From contig NC_049979.1 of NCBI RefSeq assembly GCF_000003815.2, positions 10,333,805-10,360,584 on the forward strand: 26,780 bases of DNA. The letters are read 5' to 3'. Source of the DNA: Branchiostoma floridae. Its lineage: Eukaryota > Chordata > Leptocardii > Amphioxiformes > Branchiostomatidae. The first letter of the stretch is position 1, and each line of letters begins with the position of its first letter. The notes beneath the pieces are model-generated. The model had not been told where the DNA came from and did no database searches. It saw only the letters and a program-made list of their open reading frames with translations. Below are positions 1 through 9,800 of this stretch, piece by piece. A program made the position numbers and the translations under genes.

Positions 1-1485
1 AGGGTGGGAAAATCAAAAGAAGGTGTCTTCTCACATTCTGTGTCACTGTGACGTCATTTGCCTCGCTTAGGCCATCTTGATTCTATCATATGTGATAAAA
101 TTCGTTGGAAAAAAGCAAAACTGATATGAGCGTGCTAATAAAAAAGGTGCCTTCAGTATAGAATAATTGGCAGGCGACTAAACATACCAAGTATGGTAAT
201 GCTACTGTGACGGTGGCCAGAACAAAAGTATCCAAGTACTGTCAAGACTCGAGTCGTTGTTAGTGACTTTTCTTTATTCCTTTCTCGACCTGCCCGGTCC
301 GAGACTCGAGCCAAAAGTGCCCCCTCCCTCACTCCACTCTCCCCTCTATATCCCCCTCCCCGTCGGAGGCCCGACTCCGTACCGTGTCCTTGTTCTTCTC
401 CCTAGGCACGAACTAGGACCATGCATCACTGAACTTGGTTGCCGTCTTGAGGACATCATTGCCCAAGACAGTTACCGCTCCCGTGGGAAAATACTAGGAA
501 AGGTTACACATGGCAAAGAATAATATAACGGTATACACATACTAGTTATACTTATACTATTTCAGTTCTCCGTCTCACCTACTCCGTGACACTATACCTA
601 ACAATAGATTCTTTATCTTGTTCTTTTATTCACATCTTCTTTGAGCTTGGAATTGAATTAGCTAACATAAGCGTTCTGCGACATTAGTATCCGTTTTCTT
701 ATATCTTTTGGCAATCTTTTGGCATTAGATTTGCTAATCTTTAGATGCTTTGGACGCTTTTGGATGATAACGGTCGAAAATTGATGCGCGCAGATGTCAC
801 TTGAATCAACGTGGCCTTACGGTGAAAAAAAATAATCACCACAGTCTTCATGAACCCTTGATGGGAAATGACCACTGAATTGTCAGATTGGTTCTGGCGG
901 AATATTTGACTAACACACTTTGTAAACCCATCAATGCAATGCAGAATGGATCAATACAACACTGTGCGAATTCCACTCTCGACAACGTTGTGTTGCTCCT
1001 GGGATTGCCGATTATGAGATCAATGTAATGCTAGTTCACCTTTGTCCGCGGGGTAACCTATATCAGCTTCATTATTCATATTCCAACATTTTCGAGTCCG
1101 TCGACTTGATATCCTAAATATACTGTGATTTTAAAAGTGACAACGGATATAAGTTACCCCGCGGCGAAGTAACGTTACTACATGTACATGTACCAGTCTC
1201 TGTGATAAAGAGCAGCGCTCGCCAGGTCAATGAATATTAATGAACGGATTCAACCCTGCGAGGCTTTTAACGCGGATCGCACTCCATTGCTATCAAACGC
1301 AGCGCTGGCAGAGGTTTAACATATCAGTTCGCCACGCACATTTCACGTAACTGCATTGCACAGGACCTGCAGAGGAGACGCTGCTAACATTTACAATCTA
1401 CGGCTTCTTCAGTGTCAGTCAAATCGCTGACAGCATTTGCCATCTGAAGGCTTGTTCAGCTCGAATCACAACGAAGCGTCCGAAG
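1..1485. other. Upstream region of the InaF-motif gene, no coding gene supported
   Basis: No convincing exon was found. An 88-codon open frame at 257-523 is proline-rich, resembles nothing I know and has no splice context. A perfect CRE-type palindrome TGACGTCA lies at 49-56. The last 300 bases before the start codon at 1486 are the presumed promoter and 5' UTR; I see no clear TATA box there. A small transposon remnant occupies about 1024-1178 and is listed separately. Confidence 0.5.
1024..1178. mobile_element. Short inverted-repeat element (MITE), GCTAGTTCACC-ended family, degraded copy
   Basis: The left end reads GTAATGCTAGTTCACC and is followed by CCGCGGGGTAAC. The reverse complement of the right end reads GTAACGTTACTTCGCC, again followed by GCGGGGTAAC. 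The inner part (CGACTTGATATCC, about 1101-1113) matches an inner part of the element at 9633-9846 (CGACTTGCTATCC), as does the left subterminal stretch. It is therefore a shortened member of the same family. It carries no coding capacity and lies about 300 bp upstream of the InaF-motif gene. Confidence 0.65.
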
Positions 1486-1803
1486 ATGAAGCAAGAGGCC
1501 CCTCCACCCGTGGAGGGAGAGACCATGGCGAACAAACTGTCACACAAGCATGGCGCCCCACCTCTCCCCATCATCCGTCCAGTGGCCGCCGACAACAACG
1601 CTGGCTCCAGCTCGGGCAGGAAAGAGAAAATAGCCAGCAAGACCAACAAGAAGTGGATGCGGCTCGCCACAGTCTTTGCCTATGTGTTTTTCGTGTCCCT
1701 TGCTGCCATCATTTTGGCCATTTACTATAGCTTCTTCTGGATAGGAACACCCCAGAGTATCACACAGACAAACGGCAATGACACGGTCTTCAGTTCGGCA
1801 TAA
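1486..1803 (+). CDS. INAFM2: InaF-motif transmembrane protein, INAFM1/INAFM2 family
   Basis: A single-exon gene of 105 residues. The N-terminal half (1-55) is hydrophilic and rich in proline, glycine and serine. It is followed by a basic stretch and one membrane segment, roughly residues 58-84, starting KKWMRLATVFAYV and continuing VSLAAIILAIYYS. This is the InaF motif, named for Drosophila InaF-B, which binds and is needed for the TRP channel in photoreceptors; the vertebrate members INAFM1 and INAFM2 are poorly characterised. I chose the ATG at 1486 because it opens the frame that contains the motif; a second in-frame ATG follows at residue 14. The C-terminus after the membrane segment is short (about 20 residues) with one N-glycosylation sequon (NDT). 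The protein predates the vertebrate INAFM1/2 split, so the symbol denotes the family rather than one paralogue. Confidence 0.9.
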   Translation: MKQEAPPPVEGETMANKLSHKHGAPPLPIIRPVAADNNAGSSSGRKEKIASKTNKKWMRLATVFAYVFFVSLAAIILAIYYSFFWIGTPQSITQTNGNDTVFSSA

Positions 1804-2476
1804 TCTGTTTCACAGCCCACGGTAGGATATCCTTATTTCTATCTCCAGTAAGCATGCACAGTCACGACTGCGTGTTTACTGTACTGAAGGCAATGTCTAC
1901 AGCTAGAGCAGCTGGGGACGAGTCAAACAATCGGACATGACAGGTGTCATTTAAAGAAGGCTAGCTCTGACGTTTTCTGGTTGTTCTCCTGCCATGGTAC
2001 TGAAAGCATTTGATGTCTGTCTCATGTCTTTGTTTTGCTATCTAGAGAAGGCAAGATCCTAAGAAGAGAAAGGACGGTGTGATTTCAACCTTCTAATCTC
2101 CTGCCGTGTCCACCGCTGTTCCATCATCCATCACCCTGTATAACTAACGACTTTCCTACTGCCTCGTGGATGAAATCTTCATATCTCCTCGCATGGCAGG
2201 GTACCCTGGCTGAATCCATTAACAGTAATCAGCCCAGATGTGTGCACGACCCACATCGCTCGGACATTACCTGATGGAAACCACTCAACTCATTAGATCC
2301 TGCTAAATATATCGCCGCACTCCGGGGTGCGTACGGAGAACTAATGATGTTTTTGCTGCGTCATCAGTGTCTGCTTTGACCCGTCTGGCCTTTACGGCTT
2401 GTTTTCCTTTTTTTATTGTATATCAGAACAATATTGAAGAATGTGAACATCATAGGATCGAATAAAGGGCAATAAA
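1804..2476 (+). other. 3' UTR of the InaF-motif gene with two polyadenylation signals
   Basis: Two AATAAA hexamers stand at 2461-2466 and 2471-2476, about 660 bases past the stop codon. They are the first strong polyadenylation signals downstream on the plus strand, so the transcript probably ends near 2490. A GTAGGATATCC just after the stop (1821) and CTATCTAG near 2044 could be a 3' UTR intron, but this is not certain. Confidence 0.6.
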
Positions 2477-2489
2477 GGATTATGTATAC

Positions 2490-3930
2490 TTATGAAGTAT
2501 TATAAGCTTACTGGCATCGTTGATGACGTTACGCCGTATCACCCAAGAACACCGTACTTGTATCATAAAACTGTTACGCTGCGTATACGTAATTTAAACT
2601 AAATGGTTTCAACAAAACATCTTTCATTGTGTCTAGTGCCTACCATGAGGGGTGGCTACTTATAGCGTGTAGGTAGCTACTTTTATTAGAAAAATATGGA
2701 TTGTTGTAAAGAACGAAGTGTCAAAACGTTGGATGCCAATCCTTCCGCTTTTCATGGCACAAATAGTGACCCAAAATGATTTGCGTCGAATAGATCATTC
2801 CACATGTGGTACGCCTGGTATGGCGCGGGACGAATGGTTTTCCGGTACCGACTGATAACATTTCACAATAAAGGATAAGGAATAGTCTTGCTTTTCCAGT
2901 AATGGCCCTTAAGTCTATACATCGGGATGTTATTAAACAAGTGTTCTGCAGAAAGCCACATATGAATAGAGGGACTGTAGTCTGACGCCCTAGAGGTCAC
3001 ACAGAGGATTTCTTATGGACAAACTAAGGAACTGTTGTAGGATTTGACACCAACTGCAGTGATGGTGCTGTTTGTTTGACAGGAAATGAACTGTAGGATT
3101 CTATACTTTGATATTGTGTTGCCACCTGTTATTGTCAACAAACACTAGCTTCCCAGACACTGACATTACGTGTATTTGAATCATTGTACATGTACTATGA
3201 AATACTTTACATTTCTGTCTCATAGAGTACTCTACTTGTCTTTTGCTAAGAAACCTTATCTGAACCTTCTCTTGTGTATAATAATCAAGGCACTGCCGTA
3301 TTGTTCAATTAGAATCAATCCACACACTTATCAAGCCGTCAAATACCGAAATGTCTACTGTTCATCTTCGGTTCAATGTAAAAAATGAGAAATATTGAAA
3401 TAACACGAAAGTTTCATTGTGTACAGCAGAGTCTTCCATTGTTTCCCCGGAAATTGTGGACCAGCAACAAGACACAACAGAAATGATATAACTCTGTATC
3501 ACATTTTGTGACCAATTTATTCAATAATCATCATCATAATAATCCCTTGCAGCCCAGGTTAAATTCATTACAAAATGGCTAGCTCTACGCAAACCAGTGA
3601 CTGCTGGAAACAGCATGTCATTGGTATCTTAGGACAAAATATCTTTTAAGACATTCCAAACAGCAGTGCAGGGTAAAAAAAGCACAGTGCAAAATCTATA
3701 CAACAGAAACCAACTGTACAAGAATAACACTGTTGTTCCATTTTTATGTTCCTACTGAACATGTTCAAAGATGGAAATATAATTGCGCAAACACACATTC
3801 TGGATTATCAACCCATCTACCTCTTCCAAACATGATTTACAAGCAGTATACATTGTATTGGACCAGCCAATCAACAATCTCTCCCTCCATGAAACACCAT
3901 TGTACCATGCAATAGTTAAATCATGTCATA
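2490..3930. other. Intergenic stretch, no gene seen
   Basis: AT-rich sequence with short open frames only; none has a recognisable domain or splice context. On the minus strand an AATAAA (plus-strand TTTATT near 3517-3522) could end a transcript arriving from the right, for example a long 3' UTR of the CCDC9 gene. That link is speculation. Confidence 0.4.
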
Positions 3931-3937
3931 GGGAGAT

Positions 3938-4499
3938 ATTCTTCAAGCAGAGGTTTGGTCGGGGTAGTAGATGCCAGGATTTCTTACCGTTCCCCTTGAG
4001 TGTGCGGAAAGAAATCAAGGCATCTACCACCCCTGACTAGGGCTGGGTATCGGTACAGCGTACCGTTACAAAACCGTTTTTTCTTATTGGACCGGTCCAG
4101 AAAAACCGGACCTGAAAAAATTGGGTGGACCGAATGTTGGACCGATTGGAAATTTAACAGATTATTTTATAAGGCATTGAAATGTTTTGGCGCTTGCAGG
4201 TGGAAAAAAATAACAAGAGTGAAGTAGAGTAGAGTTTATAATAATTTCTACCAAGTTTTACAGCCAATCGTACAGGTGCAGCTAGCGTTGTAGGATTTTA
4301 AAACGCCAGTGTAAGTCTAATACACCACCAAACAGATTTCTTTCTAGTGAAATGGACCATTGGTATGAGTCATACTGAAACAGGTCCAGGTTCAGGTCCG
4401 GACCTGGACCTGATCCTTTGGACCTGTACCGGACCTGTACCTGAATTTTCTGTACCGGTACCCAGCCCTACCCCTGACCCAATCTCTGCTTGGAGAATA
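3938..4499. mobile_element. Palindromic MITE, CAAGCAGAG-ended, split by a hAT insertion
   Basis: The left arm (about 3938-3985) reads ATTCTTCAAGCAGAG, then GGTCGGGGTAGTAGATGCC. The right arm is in two pieces: 4009-4037 (GGCATCTACCACCCCTGAC) and 4479-4499 (CCAATCTCTGCTTGGAGAAT region), separated by the hAT-type element at 4038-4470. With that insert and one copy of its target duplication mentally removed, the right arm is a near-perfect inverse of the left arm. The loop between the arms is only about 25 bases, so the original element was little more than a hairpin of about 120 bp. No coding capacity. Confidence 0.75.
4038..4470. mobile_element. Non-autonomous hAT-type transposon with 8-bp target duplication
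   Basis: The 433-bp element starts TAGGGCTGGGTATCGGTACAG and ends CTGTACCGGTACCCAGCCCTA, giving imperfect terminal inverted repeats of about 21 bp. It is flanked on both sides by the identical 8-mer CCCCTGAC (4030-4037 and 4471-4478). An 8-bp duplication with short terminal repeats is the hallmark of the hAT superfamily. The interior is built from repeated GGTCC/GGACC words, such as GGACCTGGACCTG near 4400, and has no transposase frame, so it depends on an autonomous relative elsewhere. The perfect duplication suggests a fairly recent insertion. Confidence 0.85.
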
Positions 4500-6080
4500 A
4501 GTGACAGTTGCTGTCCAGGCTGACGTGAGCTTCCACACTTGGGCTCACCAGGTGAGGTGCAGGCAAGGTGTTGCACATGTACAACCATATCCAGTTATCA
4601 TCTTGTGGCCTATCTTGATAGCAAAGACAGCCAAGCTATCTGTGTCACTATAAAACATGCCACAGAAGTAATAGTCTTATGACAGTATTATCTACTGAAA
4701 TGTGCACAAATTAAATGCATGTGGACTTATACAACAGTCATTCACACATCTAAATATTCTAAAGTTCCAAGAACACAGTAAAAAAAAAAGTACTACTACT
4801 ACCATTGTATAAGTTAAATTGGCTATATTACCTGATACCATTAATTACTGGTCAAGCTAAAAACTGCACTTTTTTTATTTTCTGCAAAATTACTTAAACT
4901 ATTTTTCGCAATAAAAATACCATAGCTCAAGTTAGATAATTTACCAATTATCACTTAACACTTGGTACTATCTTCATTTTGCACCAAGTGCATGCATTTG
5001 CATTAAAATTGATCATAATTGAATAAATAGCTGTAAAAGTATTCCAATGTCATTACTTTAATCAAATATTTTGTCATTTCATTCTATAACAGCTTAAATA
5101 TAAACATACAAGTTGACACATAATTGAATTGCATGACATTCAAACACTTAACTGCACACAATATGACACAGGCATTCATACATTCACCTTACTGCAATGT
5201 ACTTTTTAAAAACGAGTTCAAAAATTTAATTTTTCCTAGTGTGTCTCACAGCAGCTTAGGCTGTCATCTTTTTCTGTCCAACCCATCTATTTCACTTGGC
5301 ACTCAGGGAAAGCTACAAAACGTTTTTGTCTCATAATTCCATGCTTTCAGGTAACCGATCGATTGCTATTTGTTAATGTTACATTCTTTGTTTCCACTTC
5401 TAAATTATTTGAGACTCAGAGTCAAAGATTAATGTGACACCTGTTCCACGATGTTTGTGAATTCTATTTGCCAGTAATTGAGCAACACAACGTTCATAAA
5501 TTGATTAATCTATTTTAGTATCAGAACTGAAAGTTTGCAAACCTGGGTAATAGAATACTTCTGGCACTTTCCTTGTGGTGATGAAGTTGTGCAGAATTTT
5601 ATGTACAGACTAATTCATGTTCGTTTTTCTATTTCTCTTCAAAAGCAGAAGTATTTTTGAGCCTTTATTTGTCATGTAGGCATTCTATGACAGCGGTGTC
5701 CAGTCTCTGCTTACATAACCTCTATCAATTCTCTGAAAACAAATGCAAACACAATTTAGTTCATGAAAATTCAGTACCTGCCGCAGGTGCTACTGGAGAG
5801 TTGGGAAGAGACACAGCAGCGCAATATAGAGAAATGTGGCAGCAAAGTGCAGAATGGTGAGAAGTGGTTTATTCTAAAAGGCCAAAGACGTGCTACGTGG
5901 AAGTGTGGTTCAGACTTCCCACTCCCTCTTGTTGTATCCTTCCGAGATTTACCATTGGAACGTACATAATAAATACATGGAGCAAAACCATGGCCAATAA
6001 TGGTAGGTTTTGTTCACAACAGTTCCTGTTGATTAAGCGCAGTGTAAGGGAAATTTTGCAGCTCACAGTACACCTCCTAA
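4500..6080. other. AT-rich non-coding stretch, possible 3' UTR of the CCDC9 gene
   Basis: No exon with coding character was found on either strand. Minus-strand AATAAA hexamers (plus TTTATT) occur at 5664-5669 and 5868-5873, 0.8-1 kb beyond the CCDC9 stop at 6704, and are the nearest candidates for its polyadenylation signal. Confidence 0.35.
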
Positions 6081-6084
6081 ATCC

Positions 6085-6245
6085 AATTAGTTAGAAATTG
6101 GGAGACCCTGGTTCTAATGCTGGATAGGGCATCTCACCTGGGGCTGCAGAATCTTTTGGGAGGGACGTTAAATGTGGTCCCAAGTTCAAGGAGGTGCCTC
6201 ATGCACGTTAGGGAAAAGGGCTAGCAACCCCTCCTAGTCACAATC
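6085..6245 (+). repeat. SINE-like repeat remnant
   Basis: GGTTCTAATGC at 6110-6120 resembles the RNA polymerase III box B (GGTTCRANNCC). It is followed by a body with GGGAGGGACGTTAAATGTGG and GTTAGGGAAAAGGGC, a layout common to tRNA-derived SINEs of marine invertebrates. Box A is not clear. The family name is not known to me. Confidence 0.45.
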
Positions 6246-6703
6246 TACCCTTGTTGCTTCTAGATACTACAAAGGCCTGAATGAACGAAGGAAAATTCTT
6301 GCACCCTTTTGCAGTCAGGACGGTATAGTATTTTTTTTGTACAAGTTCACAAGGACTATTCTTTTCTAGCCCTATCAAAAAAGTTTTGCTTTCAAAAACT
6401 GCACAACAGAATACTGTAATGCACAAAACTGAAGTGAAAAGTGCAAAAGTGAGGAAGGATCCTAGTAGTGTATGGATGCTCAAGAAAACACAGAGATATT
6501 GCAATGGCATATTGCACATCAGCCCTCTACCACACACAAAAGCACCAACACTGTAAAGCACTAGTTTCACATATAGTTATGCGGGTGACTTCCTAAGTAC
6601 AAGAGGAGGGGCAGCCACTACTACTAGCCAGGACGTGTCGCATCCTGCAAACACAAGGACAAGGATGGTACCTCATGCAGCTACCACCAACATGCATTTA
6701 CTG

Positions 6704-6864
6704 CTATGGAGAAGTCTTCTTGGTGTAAGCAACAGTGTTATAGTCACTGATGTTGATGGCACCCGAGCTGGACTCACAGTCAGAGAGAGGGAACTCACAG
6801 TCAGAGAAACTGGGTTCCAGGGTGGGAGGGGGGCTCTCTCCCTCCCTAACTTCTGCAGAGTCCC
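6704..6864 (-). other. CCDC9: Predicted final coding exon of the CCDC9 gene
   Basis: An acceptor ending GATCAG precedes an open stretch of 52 codons ending SDYNTVAYTKKTSP and a TAG (6704-6706). It begins in the phase left by the strong donor GTGAGT at 7232 (one base left over plus two here, forming an arginine codon). It contains a repeated SDCE motif (SFSDCEFPLSDCES). If the donor at 7232 is not used, the protein ends instead at the TGA at 7216-7218 with residues ESELDF. Both ends may be real isoforms. Confidence 0.65.
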
Positions 6865-9800
6865 CTGATCATGACAGATAGGACAGTAATGATATGACTG
6901 GAAGTAGCATGGTTAAAGAGGAGAATACAGTTGGGAAATCTGGTAGAATGGAGGATATTTCTTGCCCAATCCTGAAAGTTATTATCACCTCGTCAGACTG
7001 TATAACTGCCCCTAAATGCAATTAACACACCAGCTTCACAGGCACGAATTGGCAGCAGGTTATGCTACACGTAACAACAACTGGGTTACTCTTGAAAGGT
7101 ATATCAATATCATTTTAATTGCCAAAGAACAATAATACATCACTGTATTGTGCTTTAAAGCATTAAAAGAAATCAAAAGTGAAACTTAACAACATTCAAA
7201 AGTGATCAAACGAAATCAAAAATCTAACTCACTTTCCTGACCCTCTGCAGAGGTGGATGCTTCTGTTTGTTCCTTGGTCGGTTCTATTGGACTTGTTTCT
7301 TTTTCTCCATCCTGTGTCTCTGTGGTTCCAATCTCCACATCCTCTGACACACATTCTGCTGGTTCTGCTACTGGAGTTTCTCCAGCCTTCACACATGTTG
7401 CTGGTTCTGCTACTGGAGTTTCTCCAGCCTTCACACATGTTGCTGGTTCTGCTACTGGAGTTTCTCCAGCCTTCACACATGTTGCTGGTTCTGCTACTGG
7501 AGTTTCTCCAGCCTTCACACATGTTGCTGGTTCTGCTACTGGAGTTTCTCCAGCCTTCACACATGTTGCTGGTTCTGCTACTGGAGTTTCTCCAGCCTTC
7601 ACACATGTTGCTGGTTCTGCTACTGGAGTTTCTCCAGCCTTCACACATGTTGCTGGTTCGGCTACAGACGCCAGACTTTCTTCAGCCTTCACGCTTGTTT
7701 CTGGTTCAGCATCAGCCACTGGAGTGTCTTCAACTTTTGCAGCTGTGTCTTTTTCTACCAGCTGCTCCGAGGCCGGTGGTATTGCAGGTGCTTCCTGGTT
7801 AGTAGGTGTTACTTCTTCAGATGTGCTGACTGACTCGGTCGCTGAAAAGACAAATCACTCCTTCACATCCCATACTAGACCAATTTCCTGAAGTGGAAAT
7901 CAAAACAATGAACTCCATGGCTGCAGAGTTTTCATTGCAACTTCCCTCACTACCATGGAATTCATCTCAAAAAGTGATCAATGTCACGGCCATGGAATTT
8001 ATCAGTCCATGGCCTCCTCTAGCTGTACCAACATAAAGATGAATGTTGACAGTCATTACAAAATGAAACACATTATCTGACCTGGCTTATATCAATTTCG
8101 TTCAGAATGCATTACACATTACACATACACCTGGTGATTATTATTATTATTATTACATAGCATTGGTACCTCCAGCTGAGGTATGTACTGGTAAACATCT
8201 TTCCTTTTATGACTTACGTGATGATACATCTGAGTTCTCAGATCCTTTTGTTTGGTCAGATGCTCCAACTGTACAGTCCTCCACTGGGGTTAGGGCATCA
8301 CCTTCATCTTTGGAAGGCACTTCTGTGGTGACATCCTCCCCACTGGCACCCTGCTCTGGTGCCGAGTCACTACCTGTCCTGTGTCTTCTTCTACAATCCT
8401 GCACAAACACAAAATCACAAGTGTTATTGTCAAAATATCCTTTATTTACTGTATTAACTCAAAAATTGCTATGTCGTACTGGACCACACTTCCCAGTCAT
8501 ATTCCACCACAAAAAAAATTACTGGCCTGATTCACAATAGATTGACTACATAGATGTAAGAGATAAGATCCTTACCACTCTCTGTGGCTTGGGTTCCTCC
8601 ATGGTCTTCTCCACCACATCATCCTCACAGTCATGAAACTCCTGCCCCTCCTCCTCCTCCCCGTAGGGAGAGTCCATGCGTTCATCCGGAGGGTAGCCCT
8701 GCTCCTGCTGCACGTCCCCCCAGTCCCCGGACAGGCTGCCGCTGCCGCTCTCCCCCATCTCCTGCGCCCAGTCCGCCACATGGACGTGGTCCGGAGGCGT
8801 CCTCAGCTCCAGCGGGGATGTGGGGGACATGGGGTTGGTTGGGGATGGTGGCTCGCGGGTGGGGGGCATCGTGAGGGGCGAGATGGGTCTGAATCGATTA
8901 TTGTTGTTATTGTTGTTGGCACGGCCGTTGTCTTCTGACACCGCTTCCATGGGTACGTTTGGTGTCTCCTGACTATCAGGCACCTCGGTTTGCTCGCTGT
9001 TGTTTTCCTTGTTTTCCACTTTACGGTTCTCTCCCTGTACAGTGACGGTAAGGCCCTCAGCTGCAGCCTTCTCCGCCTTGTCGCCCTTCAGGGACCTGGT
9101 GCGGCGCCGCTGCTTTCTACGGCCCTCGCCATCCTCATGTCTGTCTCCTGATCAAAATACAACAATTTGGTTACTGGTCTTCAAGTGAGACTGTGAGAGG
9201 AGAAAAGGCACAAGCCTGTAATTAATATGGTATCGTCAAGAATTTGGACAAGCACATCAGGTCACACGGGGACTCATACCTATTCTTCTCAATAGGTTCT
9301 AAGACAAGATGGACTTGGCATCTAAGGCTTCCCCAAACACAGAACCGAAGGCTTAATGAAACAAGATATGCAATCCTGCAAAACTAAACTTCAATATCTT
9401 TATTAACTGCTTCTTTAATCAAGCCAACATCAAAAACGACATCTTTCTTCGAGAGACTCAAAAATGTATCGGTCACCTTTCCTCTCTCGTTCAGGTCTCC
9501 TTGGTTGGCTAACATCTGTTGCAGGGAAGCGACCACTGCCTATCCTTTTGCCACCTAACAAACACGTCAAAACCCTTCATTACAATACAAACAACAACAG
9601 TTACTGTATGGCCAACACAAAGGTCTTTACAATTAACGCTAGTTCACCTTTATATGCATGGTAAGCTATATCCATTATTTTAACAAGGACATTTTTCTTT
9701 GTATCTAGGGATATCAAGTTGATATCAAGTTGATGAACAGTGGTTTCAAATTGCAAAATTTCAGATCTTAGCAGTTTGAAACCACCGTGAATCGACTTGC

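Noticed and set aside
257-523. 88-codon proline-rich frame upstream of the InaF-motif gene
   Set aside because: Low-complexity composition and no recognisable homology or splicing context.
4370-4588. Minus-strand frame with GPVQVQ/GPEPGP repeats
   Set aside because: It reads through the GGTCC-rich interior of the hAT element and its flank; not a gene.
7358-7651. CRISPR-like array
   Set aside because: The units abut directly with no unique spacers, and they lie in a eukaryotic coding exon.
7229-7891. Long open frames on both strands across the minisatellite (for example 212 codons on the plus strand)
   Set aside because: They are by-products of a stop-free repeat whose length is a multiple of 3. 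Only the minus frame that joins the CCDC9 exons in phase has support.
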